A DNA stretch of 26,788 nucleotides from an uncultured Corynebacterium sp. (GCF_937999985.1 NZ_CALLDG010000114.1:1-26788), one strand, 5' to 3'. Counted from the stretch's first letter, positions 1-7,575 are shown. The notes: generated by a model not told the origin, from the letters alone. Numbers and translations are program-made.

Positions 1-549
1 CAGATTCAGGGCTTCTTCGACGGTCCGGTGGATCACATGCACGCCATGCCGATCCTGACCGACTACGTGAAGACCAACTACAACCTGGACAACATCTGCG
101 TGGTCTCCCCCGACGCCGGTCGCGTGAAGGTGGCCGAGAAGTGGGCCAACGTGCTGGGCGATGCCCCGCTGGCGTTCATCCACAAGACCCGCGACGTGGA
201 CGTGGCCAACAAGGTCACCGCCAACCGCGTGGTCGGTGACGTGAAGGGGCGCACCTGTGTGCTGCTGGACGACATGATCGATACCGGTGGAACCATCGCC
301 GGCGCCGTCGGCGTGCTGCGCGAGGCTGGTGCGGGCGACGTAATCATCGCCACCACCCACGGCGTATTCAGCGGTCCGGCGCGCGAGCGTCTGAGCAGCT
401 GTGGCGCCCGCGAGATCATCACCACCGATACCCTGCCGCAGTCCACCGAGGGCTGGGATAACCTGACAGTTCTGCCGATCGCCCCGCTGGTGGCCAAGAC
501 CATTCACGAGATCTTCGAGAATGGCTCCGTGACCACGCTGTTTGAGTAG
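1..549 (+). CDS. prs: Ribose-phosphate pyrophosphokinase, C-terminal part (5' truncated by window edge)
   Basis: The reading frame is open from base 1, so the gene starts outside the window. About 182 residues remain of an enzyme that is usually about 310-330 long. PRPP synthetase moves pyrophosphate from ATP to ribose-5-phosphate, making PRPP for purine, pyrimidine, histidine, tryptophan and NAD synthesis in the cytosol. The visible part begins in the conserved segment QIQGFFDGPVDHMHAMP. It holds the PRPP-binding loop DDMIDTGGTI (codons 90-99, bases 268-297) followed by the usual TTHGVFSGPA stretch. It lies upstream of rplY in the same direction, as in other actinobacteria where prsA and rplY are near neighbours. 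A leader of about 280 bp with its own hairpins separates them, so co-transcription is probably partial. Identity is clear from these motifs. Confidence 0.96.
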   Translation, partial: QIQGFFDGPVDHMHAMPILTDYVKTNYNLDNICVVSPDAGRVKVAEKWANVLGDAPLAFIHKTRDVDVANKVTANRVVGDVKGRTCVLLDDMIDTGGTIAGAVGVLREAGAGDVIIATTHGVFSGPARERLSSCGAREIITTDTLPQSTEGWDNLTVLPIAPLVAKTIHEIFENGSVTTLFE

Positions 550-550
550 T

Positions 551-580
551 TTTAATCCCCGGTTGGGGGTGTGCTAACAT
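551..580 (+). promoter_or_regulatory. Candidate extended -10 promoter for rplY
   Basis: TGCTAACAT (572-580) reads as an extended -10 element, with the hexamer TAACAT at 575-580. A weak TTTAAT at 551-556 sits 18 bases upstream in the -35 position. Transcription would start near 587, giving rplY a leader of about 240 nt. The short stem ATCCCC/GGGGGT just upstream (about 555-570) has no T run and is not a convincing prs terminator. This is inferred from sequence only. Confidence 0.35.
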
Positions 581-713
581 ACTTTCGAATCTCGGCGAGG
601 GCTGAATTCCTACATAGAATTTGGCCGTTATCGGCGCGAAAAGCACACTCCCTCTTCTTTTTGTGTGACGTAACCTTTCAAAGCGAGTCCGCTCGTGTGC
701 GGGTGCGTGACCA

Positions 714-803
714 ATGAAACTGTGGGATGCATACACGCCGCGAGATATCGCGGCATTTTTTATGTCCGCGATAGAAACGCAAGAGCGATTCAGAGCAATC
801 TGA
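714..803 (+). CDS. Possible 29-codon upstream ORF in the rplY leader
   Basis: An ATG at 714 opens a frame that ends with TGA at 801-803. It encodes 29 residues beginning MKLWDAYTP, with a second in-frame ATG at 762. It runs straight through the terminator-like hairpin (737-754) and its T run, and ends 25 bases before the rplY start codon. No good ribosome-binding site precedes the ATG at 714, and an in-frame TGA lies at 708-710. An open frame of this length can easily occur by chance. It is listed because its position over the hairpin would fit a leader peptide that couples translation to read-through. I recognise no family. Confidence 0.2.
   Translation: MKLWDAYTPRDIAAFFMSAIETQERFRAI
737..762 (+). 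terminator. Intrinsic terminator or attenuator between prs and rplY
   Basis: GCCGCGA (737-743) and TCGCGGC (748-754) form a perfect 7-bp stem with a GATA loop, followed by A and six T. It may simply end prs transcription. However, the only promoter-like element found for rplY lies upstream of it, and a competing hairpin overlaps its right arm (746-773). An attenuator in the rplY leader is therefore equally plausible. Confidence 0.65.
746..773 (+). promoter_or_regulatory. Alternative hairpin that excludes the terminator stem
   Basis: TATCGCGG (746-753) is the exact reverse complement of CCGCGATA (766-773), giving an 8-bp stem with a 12-nt loop that contains the T run. The left arm uses most of the right arm of the terminator stem (748-754), so the two structures cannot form together. 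This is the geometry of an antiterminator placed 3' of the terminator, or a hairpin that could hide downstream sequence. Function is inferred. Confidence 0.45.
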
Positions 804-828
804 AACACAAAATTTGAAGGAGAAAATC

Positions 829-1473
829 ATGGCTGACATTACCCGCCTGAAGGGCGAGCTGCGCACCGAGTTCGGCAAGGGCGCTTCCCGCCGCCTGCGT
901 CGTGACTTCCGAGTTCCGGCTGTTGTTTACGGCAACAAGCTGGACCCAATGCACGTTCACGTGGACATCCTGGAGTTCCAGGCAATCCTGCGTAACGAGG
1001 GCGTGAACGCCGTTCTGGAGCTGGAGATCGAAGGCCAGGATCACCTGGTCATGATCAAGGCTGTGGACCAGAACGTGCTGACCCTGGACGTGGACCACGC
1101 TGACCTGCTGAACGTTAAGCGCGGCGAGAAGGTTGAGGTTGACGTTCCGGTTGTCTTTACCGGTCAGCCTGCTCCGGGCGCTCTGGTCACCCAGGAGGCA
1201 GACGTCATCACCATCCTGGCCGACGTTCTGAACATTCCGGAAGAGATCACCGTCGACATCGAGGGCAAGGAAATCGGCGACCAGGTTCTGGCCGGCGACC
1301 TGCAGATGCCGGGCAACGCAACCCTGGTCTCCGAGGAAGACACCCTGATCATCAACGTTGTGGAGCCGGAGGAAGAGGAACTGCCGGAGCCGGACGAGGA
1401 GGGCGAAGGCGCCGAGGGCGAGGCTGCAGAGGCAGCCGAGGGCGAATCCGCAGAGGGCGAGTCCGAGGAGTAA
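829..1473 (+). CDS. rplY: 50S ribosomal protein L25 (bL25, CTC/TL5 type)
   Basis: This 214-residue protein binds 5S rRNA in the large ribosomal subunit. The first ~95 residues (ITRLKGELRTEFGKGASRRLRR, then VYG, then H-V-H) are the L25 domain. Residues ~100-185 form the beta-rich TL5/CTC domain found in long L25 proteins. The last ~35 residues are an almost pure Glu/Ala/Gly acidic tail. The ATG at 829 was chosen because AAGGAG (817-822) sits 6 bases upstream. An earlier in-frame TTG at 814 overlaps that site and is unlikely. The gene follows prs after a long leader and ends at a strong terminator, so it looks mostly monocistronic. Expression may be controlled by the leader hairpins. Confidence 0.96.
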   Translation: MADITRLKGELRTEFGKGASRRLRRDFRVPAVVYGNKLDPMHVHVDILEFQAILRNEGVNAVLELEIEGQDHLVMIKAVDQNVLTLDVDHADLLNVKRGEKVEVDVPVVFTGQPAPGALVTQEADVITILADVLNIPEEITVDIEGKEIGDQVLAGDLQMPGNATLVSEEDTLIINVVEPEEEELPEPDEEGEGAEGEAAEAAEGESAEGESEE

Positions 1474-1494
1474 TCCACCCCCCTTTCCCCCACT

Positions 1495-1536
1495 GGGCCA
1501 CACCGCGTGCAGTTTTCGCACCGGGTGGCCCTTTTT
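1495..1536 (+). terminator. Strong intrinsic terminator of rplY
   Basis: GGGCCAC (1495-1501) pairs with GTGGCCC (1525-1531). The stem extends inward through CCG/CGG and GTGC/GCAC with small bulges and is followed at once by TTTTT (1532-1536). It lies 22 bases after the rplY stop codon and separates rplY from the pth pair. Confidence 0.88.
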
Positions 1537-1593
1537 GTCGTTCTTTTTTATTGACGCCCACCCACGGCCGCGGGGGCTGTCCGGGGTGGACAG

Positions 1594-1599
1594 TACAAT
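1594..1599 (+). promoter_or_regulatory. Candidate -10 element for pth1
   Basis: TACAAT at 1594-1599 is one base from the consensus -10. It would start transcription near 1606, giving a 28-nt leader before the GTG at 1634. No matching -35 is seen at the right distance, which is common in actinobacterial promoters. Confidence 0.4.
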
Positions 1600-1633
1600 A
1601 ACCGTCAGTGAGCTAGAGAGAGGGCTGGAGACG

Positions 1634-2215
1634 GTGGCGTCACCAAATAAGAAACAACACACCAACAGCGACACGTGGCTGATCGTCGGGCTGGGCAATC
1701 CCGGCGATAAATACGCCAACACCAGGCACAACGTTGGGCGCATGGTGATCGGTGAGCTGCTGGATCGGCAAGTACCCGCGGCCAGCCTGAACACCCACAA
1801 GAAGACGAACACGGACATTGCCGAAGTGACGATCACGGGGCGCAAGGTGGTTCTGGCGCAGCCGCGGACCTACATGAATGTGTCGGGCGGGCCGGTGCAG
1901 CAGTTGGCGGCGTTTTTCAAGATCCCGGCGGAGAACATCATCGTCGCCTACGACGATCTCGAGGGCGATCCGGGGGCGGTGAAGCTGCGGCAGTCCGGTG
2001 GTGACAAGGGGCATAACGGGTTGAAGTCCATCACGAAGTCCCTGGGCACGAAGGACTACTGGCGCCTTTCATGCGGCATTGGACGGCCGCCCGGGCGCAT
2101 GGATCCGGCGGCCTATGTGTTGAAGCCCTTCCCCAGGTCGGAGGCGGCGGATGTGGCGATCATGTGCGCTGACGCAGCCGACGAGGTTGAGCGCACCCTC
2201 GGTGTGGGAAACTAG
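1634..2215 (+). CDS. pth1: Peptidyl-tRNA hydrolase, first copy
   Basis: This 193-residue enzyme cleaves the ester bond of peptidyl-tRNAs released from stalled ribosomes and so recycles tRNA in the cytosol. All landmarks of the bacterial Pth family are present: GLGNPG, the catalytic histidine in TRHNVG, YMNVSG, the YDDLE segment carrying the catalytic aspartate, and KGHNGLKS. The length matches the E. coli enzyme (about 194). The GTG at 1634 was chosen because GGAG (1627-1630) lies 3 bases upstream and the Pth homology begins about 15 residues later. The frame is open further upstream, but that part overlaps the rplY terminator. The stop codon overlaps the GTG start of a second pth by one base, so the two are very likely coupled. 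YDDLE replaces the more common HDELD, a mild divergence. Confidence 0.92.
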   Translation: MASPNKKQHTNSDTWLIVGLGNPGDKYANTRHNVGRMVIGELLDRQVPAASLNTHKKTNTDIAEVTITGRKVVLAQPRTYMNVSGGPVQQLAAFFKIPAENIIVAYDDLEGDPGAVKLRQSGGDKGHNGLKSITKSLGTKDYWRLSCGIGRPPGRMDPAAYVLKPFPRSEAADVAIMCADAADEVERTLGVGN

Positions 2216-2940
2216 TGGCTGTGTCTTTCCTCCAATCTCTATTGTCCGTTTTCCGCAAGAACTCCGCGTCGCAAGGGCCTGCAGCTAATAGTGCTGGCGC
2301 TAGGCCTGCGAAGCGTGCCAAGCTCACCGTCGGGCAGCTGCAAGAGTTTGCCCCTGAATGGATTGTGATCGGCCTGGGTAATCCCGGCGCCAAGTACGCG
2401 GAAACCCGGCACAACATCGGCTATTGGCCGATTGATCGCCTGGTTGAGCGGTATGAGGCGCAGTGGCTGCCGGTGGAGGGCCAGAAGGCTCATGCGGCGT
2501 TGATCACGGTGGAAGAAACCCCCGTGGTGCTGCTCCGCTCCACGACGTACATGAACAACTCCGGTGAGGCGGTCGGGCCGCTAGCTTCTGCTTTGAGCCT
2601 GCCGGCGGAGCGGGTCATTGTCTGCCACGACGAGCTGGACATCGCCACTGGCCAGGTGCGCATCAAGGATAAAGGCGGCGAGGGTGGCCACAATGGACTG
2701 CGTTCAATGACTGCCGAGCTGGGCACCCAACACTACGTGCGCATCCGCATGGGCATCGGCCGCCCGCCTGAGGGCACATCTGTGATTGATTTCGTTTTGA
2801 GCCCGTTCGAGGATGCAGACATCGACCCGGAGAGCGGATGGATGGAGAACACGCTTCAAGATTCGGTGGACTCAGTGACGCTCATCGTGAACAATGGCAC
2901 AGACATTGCGCGAAACGATATCCACACACGCAAGCACTAA
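2215..2940 (+). CDS. pth2: Peptidyl-tRNA hydrolase, second copy
   Basis: This 241-residue Pth-family enzyme has the same reaction as its upstream neighbour, hydrolysis of peptidyl-tRNA. It carries GLGNPG, TRHNIG, YMNNSG, the canonical CHDELD and GGHNGLRS, so the catalytic Asn, His and Asp are all intact. It differs from pth1 by an N-terminal extension of about 40 residues rich in Ala, Lys and Ser, and it runs on past the usual C-terminus. The GTG at 2215 shares its first base with the pth1 stop, and a second GTG at 2221 is an alternative start. Sequence divergence between the copies is large, so this is an old duplication rather than a recent one. Corynebacteria are known to carry two such genes. 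The symbol is positional and does not mean the archaeal/eukaryotic Pth2 family. Confidence 0.92.
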   Translation: MAVSFLQSLLSVFRKNSASQGPAANSAGARPAKRAKLTVGQLQEFAPEWIVIGLGNPGAKYAETRHNIGYWPIDRLVERYEAQWLPVEGQKAHAALITVEETPVVLLRSTTYMNNSGEAVGPLASALSLPAERVIVCHDELDIATGQVRIKDKGGEGGHNGLRSMTAELGTQHYVRIRMGIGRPPEGTSVIDFVLSPFEDADIDPESGWMENTLQDSVDSVTLIVNNGTDIARNDIHTRKH

Positions 2941-2995
2941 TAAATGCTGCGGTGCAGGTAGCGCGCAGTAACGAGAATACTCGCGGGTTTTCGAG

Positions 2996-3012
2996 CTAAC
3001 TAGCGTTAGTAT
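2996..3012 (+). promoter_or_regulatory. Candidate promoter and small inverted repeat upstream of the acyltransferase gene
   Basis: TAGTAT at 3007-3012 is a possible -10 element, 42 bases before the GTG start. It overlaps the inverted repeat CTAAC/GTTAG (2996-3000 and 3005-3009). Just upstream, CGAG-AATA-CTCG (about 2972-2983) is a weak hairpin that might end the pth transcript. The rest of the 114-base gap shows nothing else clear. Confidence 0.25.
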
Positions 3013-3054
3013 TGTTGAATCAATGCACTCGATCTTGCCTTTGGGAGATGCAAA

Positions 3055-5871
3055 GTGAAGCAGGTTTTTGGACTACTGCGCGCTGTTCGTAACGCTCGAA
3101 CAGGTTCAGCGAAGTCGTCCCCCGACCAGCAGAAACACCAAGAATCTGGTGTATCTTCCGGGGCTTCTGTGTCTTCTAAACCGTCTGCGGATTCCAAGCC
3201 TTCTGAGGAGAAGACCTCTGCAGAGAAAAAGCCTGCCCCTCCGAAGCAGGAACCGGTGAAGCAGGAGTCAAAAAAGGCAGCTTCCAAGGCGACCACGCAG
3301 CCACCAATCAAGCTCTCCGCAGTCGGCGCCCCCAAGGCCCCCTCCGCTCCGAAGCCACCAAAGGCTTCCGCTCCCCAGAATCAGAAGCCACCGAAGGCAA
3401 CCGCAGCCTCGCAGGATCCCAAGAAGTCCACTACGGCTGCGAAGGCCCCCAAAGCAGACAAAAACAAGAAGCAGACAAGCACTAGCCCCAAGCAGGCTGC
3501 TACTACCCGGCCAGCTGCGGCTGCTCCGGCCATCAAACTCGGTAGCGTAGGCGCGCCGCCTGCCCCGGGGGTTGCACCTGGCGTGACGCGACAAGCACCT
3601 GCACCCAAGAAGTCAACGCCTCCCGCGAAACCTGCACCCAAGCAGGCCGCCAAGTCGGCGCCCAAAAAGACGCCCGCAGCAAAGGCCACGCCGACTGCAA
3701 AGCCGAAGGCTGAACAGAAACCGGCTGCCAAGCAGGCTCCCAAGAAGGCGACCCAACCGAAGGCGGAGCCGAAGCCGGTGCCCGCGCCAGCTGCGAAGCA
3801 AGCACCCAAGCCAGTCGCGAAGGCAGAGCCGAAGCCGGTGCCGCCAGCGGCGGAGAAGTCGGCGTCACAACCCAAGAAACAGCCCGGACCGAAACAGGTG
3901 GCGACGGCACAACCTGCGCCACAGCAGAACAACGTGCCGGAAGCGCTGGCGATCCCGCCGGAAAACAAGACGGTCAAGAAAGATCGCCGTGCGCGCCTGC
4001 GCCAGGTCAAGGGACTCGATGGCCTGCGTGGCCTCGCCGTGCTCGCGGTGGTGATCTACCACTTCTTCGGCGATATTCTGCCCGGCGGCTACCTGGGTGT
4101 GGACCTGTTTTTCGTCCTATCGGGCTTCCTGATCACCTCGCTGCTGGTGCGCGAGTACCGGGTAAACAACACGATCAGCCTGAAGGACTTCTGGATCAGG
4201 CGTTTCCGCCGAATCCTCCCCGCCGCGCTGGTCACGCTGTTTATAGTCACCGCAATCGTCACCGCCATAGGTGGGGACATCGCCGTGGGCATCCGCGAGC
4301 AATTCCTGGGCACGCTGTTCTTCGTCAACAACTGGACGCAGATCGCTACTTCCCAGTCGTACTTCGCGGAAAACGAGGTCCAGGTTTTCGCCCACTACTG
4401 GTCGCTGGCTGTCGAAGAGCAGTTCTACATCATCTGGCCGCTGGTGACACTCGGGATTTTCGTGTTCACCCAGCGCCGACTCCACCGCAGTCCGCGCCGC
4501 GTCCCGATGCTGGTGACGGCGCTGCTGGCCGTGCTCTCCGCTGCGGCCATGGCGCTACTTTTCACCCCCGGCGAGGATCCAACGCGCGTCTACTACGGCA
4601 CAGATACACACGCTTTCGGCCTGCTCATCGGCGCTTTCCTCTCGCTGGCTGTCACCTCCACGCGCAACGATCCGCGAGTGGACTCCTGGCCGTCGGCAGG
4701 CAAGTTTGAGGCGCGGGTTGCAGGCGCGATCGGTGCCCTGGCGCTTGTCGGCTACGTCATCCAGCTGCTATTTATGGGCGACGACCTGGCGGTGACCTAC
4801 CAGGGCGGCCTGCTGCTGACCAGCGTGCTGGGCGTGCTGATGATCTGGGGCGTGATCCGCGAGACCGGCCCGCTGACGTGGGTCTTCCGCACCAATGTCA
4901 TGCGCTGGCTCGGCCAACGCTCGTTCTCGTTGTACCTGTGGCACTGGCCGGTCATCATGATTCTGCGCGCTCTTTTTGACGCCGACGGTCATATGGACCA
5001 CAAGTGGATTCTCGGGCTGGCAGCGGTGCCGATCGCTCTGCTGATCTCCGAGATTTCCTACCAGCACGTGGAGAACCCCTTCCGCCGCCGCGGCTACAAG
5101 CAGACGTGGAAGGACTACTGGGCTTCCCGCCCCAGCTTCCACGAGATCAACGAGGGCTTTAAGAAGGTCGCATGGCCTGTCGTGCCACTGCTCGTCGTGG
5201 CTTGCGTCGGTGGCGTGGTCTACGGAGTGGTGAACTCCAACGACAAGACCGCACTGGAGCAGGAACTGGACCAACTGCAGCGCATGAACCAGGAGACTAA
5301 CAAGAGCAATGCCCCCGCCCCCGCCACTCCGCCGCCGCCGAAGGAAGAGAAAGCCGCGGCCGTGCAGGGCAAGGACATCACCGCCGTGGGTGACTCCGTG
5401 ATGCTGGCAGCCAGCGAAGCACTGAACACCAACTTCCCGGGCATTTACATCGATGCGGACGTCTCCCGCCACTACACCGCCGGTATGGACGTGCTGCGGC
5501 AGCTGAACGATTCCGGCAAGTTGCGCAAGAACGTATTCCTCAGCTTCGGCACCAACGGCCCGGCCTTCCCAGACCAGTTGGAGGAGATGATCAACCTCAT
5601 CGGCCCCGACCGCCAGATCTTCATGGCTATGCCCTACGGCGATCGCGAGTGGATGGCGCAGTCCCGCCAGGATGTGCTGGACGCAGCCAAGGCGCACGAC
5701 AACGTCTACATCGCGGACTGGTGCGGCCACGCGCAGTCCCACCAGGATCTGCTGTTCGAAGATGGTGTTCACCCAATGCCCGAGGGCGCGCAGGAGTACG
5801 CGAAATCCTTCGACGAGGCGCTGGCCCAGGCCGCGACCCACGAGAAGAAGACCACGACTACCTGCGCCTAA
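3055..5871 (+). CDS. OatA-like membrane acyltransferase: Lys/Ala/Pro-rich N-terminus, acyltransferase-3 domain, SGNH domain
   Basis: This 938-residue protein has three parts. Residues 1 to ~315 are low-complexity, rich in Lys, Ala, Pro and Gln, and probably lie in the cytosol. From ~318 comes an acyltransferase-3 domain: KGLDGLRG, the conserved histidine in VVIYHF (His336), then GGYLGVDLFFVLSGFLIT and about ten membrane helices. After a last helix (~705-725) and a linker lies an SGNH-type esterase domain with GDS (Ser781), SFGTNGP, and DGVHP (Asp903, His906). OatA-type proteins use this layout to carry acyl groups across the membrane and attach them to surface sugars. Here the target could be peptidoglycan, arabinogalactan, a lipoglycan or a glycolipid; the sequence does not say which. 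GTG at 3055 was chosen for GGGAG (3043-3047), 7 bases upstream. The N-terminal tail is far longer than usual. Confidence 0.9.
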   Translation: MKQVFGLLRAVRNARTGSAKSSPDQQKHQESGVSSGASVSSKPSADSKPSEEKTSAEKKPAPPKQEPVKQESKKAASKATTQPPIKLSAVGAPKAPSAPKPPKASAPQNQKPPKATAASQDPKKSTTAAKAPKADKNKKQTSTSPKQAATTRPAAAAPAIKLGSVGAPPAPGVAPGVTRQAPAPKKSTPPAKPAPKQAAKSAPKKTPAAKATPTAKPKAEQKPAAKQAPKKATQPKAEPKPVPAPAAKQAPKPVAKAEPKPVPPAAEKSASQPKKQPGPKQVATAQPAPQQNNVPEALAIPPENKTVKKDRRARLRQVKGLDGLRGLAVLAVVIYHFFGDILPGGYLGVDLFFVLSGFLITSLLVREYRVNNTISLKDFWIRRFRRILPAALVTLFIVTAIVTAIGGDIAVGIREQFLGTLFFVNNWTQIATSQSYFAENEVQVFAHYWSLAVEEQFYIIWPLVTLGIFVFTQRRLHRSPRRVPMLVTALLAVLSAAAMALLFTPGEDPTRVYYGTDTHAFGLLIGAFLSLAVTSTRNDPRVDSWPSAGKFEARVAGAIGALALVGYVIQLLFMGDDLAVTYQGGLLLTSVLGVLMIWGVIRETGPLTWVFRTNVMRWLGQRSFSLYLWHWPVIMILRALFDADGHMDHKWILGLAAVPIALLISEISYQHVENPFRRRGYKQTWKDYWASRPSFHEINEGFKKVAWPVVPLLVVACVGGVVYGVVNSNDKTALEQELDQLQRMNQETNKSNAPAPATPPPPKEEKAAAVQGKDITAVGDSVMLAASEALNTNFPGIYIDADVSRHYTAGMDVLRQLNDSGKLRKNVFLSFGTNGPAFPDQLEEMINLIGPDRQIFMAMPYGDREWMAQSRQDVLDAAKAHDNVYIADWCGHAQSHQDLLFEDGVHPMPEGAQEYAKSFDEALAQAATHEKKTTTTCA

Positions 5872-5882
5872 TGCCCACCCGC

Positions 5883-5888
5883 TAGACT
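5883..5888 (+). promoter_or_regulatory. Candidate -10 element for prfC, probably leaderless
   Basis: TAGACT (5883-5888) ends 10 bases before the ATG at 5899, and no ribosome-binding site is visible. Transcription could start at or just before the start codon. This also argues against the ATG at 5890, which would fall between the -10 and the likely start site. Confidence 0.35.
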
Positions 5889-5898
5889 TATGGGCATT

Positions 5899-7545
5899 AT
5901 GAGTACAACCGCATCCGAAGCCTCGCGCCGCCGCACATTCGCCGTCATCGCCCACCCGGATGCCGGTAAATCCACCCTCACCGAGGCGCTTGCGCTGCAC
6001 GCCCACATGATCAAGGAAGCCGGCGCCGTACATGGCAAGGCCGGTCGCAAGTCCACCGTCTCCGACTGGATGGATATGGAGAAGGACCGTGGCATTTCCA
6101 TCGCCTCCTCCGCACTGCAGTTTGAGTACGCTCCGGAGGGCCACGACGGCGAACCCTTCATGATCAACCTGGTCGATACCCCGGGCCACGCGGACTTTTC
6201 GGAGGATACCTACCGTGTTCTTTCTGCCGTGGACGCCGCAGTGATGCTCATTGATGGTGCGAAGGGTCTGGAGCCGCAGACGCTGAAGCTGTTCCGCGTG
6301 TGCAAGGCCCGCGGCCTGCCGATCGTGACCGTCGTAAACAAGTGGGACCGCCCGGGCCGCAGTCCGCTGGAGCTGGTGGACGAGATCGTCAACGAGATTC
6401 AGCTGCAGCCCACTCCCCTGTTCTGGCCGGTCGGCGAGGCCGGCGACTTCCGCGGGTTGGCGCGCATCAACGACGACGGCGAGGCCGAGGAATACATCCA
6501 CTTCCTCCGCACCGCAGGCGGATCGACCATCGCCCCGGAGGAGCACTACACCCCGGAGCAAGCCGCAGCGCGGGAGGAAGACGTATGGGAAACTGCCGCT
6601 GAAGAAGTAGAGTTGCTGGCCGCCGACGGCGCGTTGCACGACCAGGAGCTGTTCCTGGAGTGCACCACTTCCCCGCTGATTTTCGCCTCCGCGATGCTGA
6701 ACTTCGGCGTGCACCAGATTCTGGACACCCTCTGCGCTTTGGCGCCCGCACCAGCGGGTCGCGATTCCGACCCGAAGGTGATCGAGGCCGCCGCGGGCGG
6801 AAACTCCGTCGCGGTGGAGGAGCACCGCGACCCCACCGACGATTTTTCGGGCGTGGTGTTCAAAGTGCAGGCGGGCATGGACCGCAACCACCGTGACTCC
6901 CTGGCCTTCATGCGCGTGGTCTCAGGTGTGTTCGAGCGCGGCATGCAGGTCACACATGCTCAGTCCGGCCGGTCTTTCTCCACGAAGTACGCCCTGACTG
7001 TCTTCGGCCGCACCCGTGCCACCGTGGAGGCCGCCTACCCCGGCGACATCGTGGGTCTTGTCAACGCTGGTTCGCTCGCCCCGGGAGACACGATCTACGC
7101 CGGCAAGAAGGTGCAATTCCCGCCCATGCCGCAGTTCGCACCGGAGCACTTCCGCACACTGCGCGCGAAGTCGCTGGGCAAGTACAAGCAGTTCCGCAAG
7201 GCCCTCGAGCAATTGGATTCCGAAGGCGTTGTGCAGATTCTGCGCAACGACGCACGCGGTGACGCCAACCCGGTCATGGCCGCCGTCGGCCCGATGCAGT
7301 TTGAGGTTATGCAGGCTCGAATGGACGTTGAGTACAACGTGGAGACCGTGGCCGACCCCGTCCCTTACTCTGTCGCTCGTCGTACTGACGCCGAGTCCGC
7401 GCCGGTGCTGGCCAAGCAGCGAGGCGTGGAGATCTTCACCCGCACAGACGGGGAGCTGATTGCCCTATTCGGCGACAAGTGGAAGCTAGCCTTCGTGGAG
7501 AAGGAACACCCGGAGCTGACGATGGAGACCCTGGTTGCCGACTAG
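5899..7545 (+). CDS. prfC: Peptide chain release factor 3 (RF3)
   Basis: This 548-residue translational GTPase removes RF1 and RF2 from the ribosome after peptide release. The G motifs are intact: AHPDAGKST (residues 18-26), RGISIASS, DTPGHADF and NKWD. These are followed by domain II and the RF3-specific C-terminal half ending near FGDKWKLAFVEKEHPEL. Length is close to E. coli RF3 (529). An in-frame ATG at 5890 would add three residues (MGI). The later ATG was preferred because the family usually begins Met-Ser/Thr before the Arg-rich lead-in and because of the promoter position. It follows the acyltransferase gene by 27 bases but probably has its own promoter. A long open frame on the opposite strand (4768-6891) is only a shadow of this gene and its neighbour. 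Confidence 0.95.
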   Translation: MSTTASEASRRRTFAVIAHPDAGKSTLTEALALHAHMIKEAGAVHGKAGRKSTVSDWMDMEKDRGISIASSALQFEYAPEGHDGEPFMINLVDTPGHADFSEDTYRVLSAVDAAVMLIDGAKGLEPQTLKLFRVCKARGLPIVTVVNKWDRPGRSPLELVDEIVNEIQLQPTPLFWPVGEAGDFRGLARINDDGEAEEYIHFLRTAGGSTIAPEEHYTPEQAAAREEDVWETAAEEVELLAADGALHDQELFLECTTSPLIFASAMLNFGVHQILDTLCALAPAPAGRDSDPKVIEAAAGGNSVAVEEHRDPTDDFSGVVFKVQAGMDRNHRDSLAFMRVVSGVFERGMQVTHAQSGRSFSTKYALTVFGRTRATVEAAYPGDIVGLVNAGSLAPGDTIYAGKKVQFPPMPQFAPEHFRTLRAKSLGKYKQFRKALEQLDSEGVVQILRNDARGDANPVMAAVGPMQFEVMQARMDVEYNVETVADPVPYSVARRTDAESAPVLAKQRGVEIFTRTDGELIALFGDKWKLAFVEKEHPELTMETLVAD

Positions 7546-7575
7546 GCGGAGTAGCGATTCGTCGCGACCCCATCA

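Noticed and set aside
1551..1556. TTGACG as the -35 of the pth1 promoter
   Set aside because: It lies 37 bases upstream of the TACAAT -10, far beyond the usual 16-19, and no other -10 sits at the correct distance.
790..1845. 351-residue minus-strand frame over rplY and the pth1 start
   Set aside because: Antisense shadow of rplY; it crosses the strong rplY terminator and shows no family motif.
4768..6891. 707-residue open frame on the minus strand
   Set aside because: It lies opposite the acyltransferase 3' end and prfC, both with full motif support. Its translation is Val/Leu/His/Arg-rich without recognisable domains, typical of a high-GC antisense shadow.
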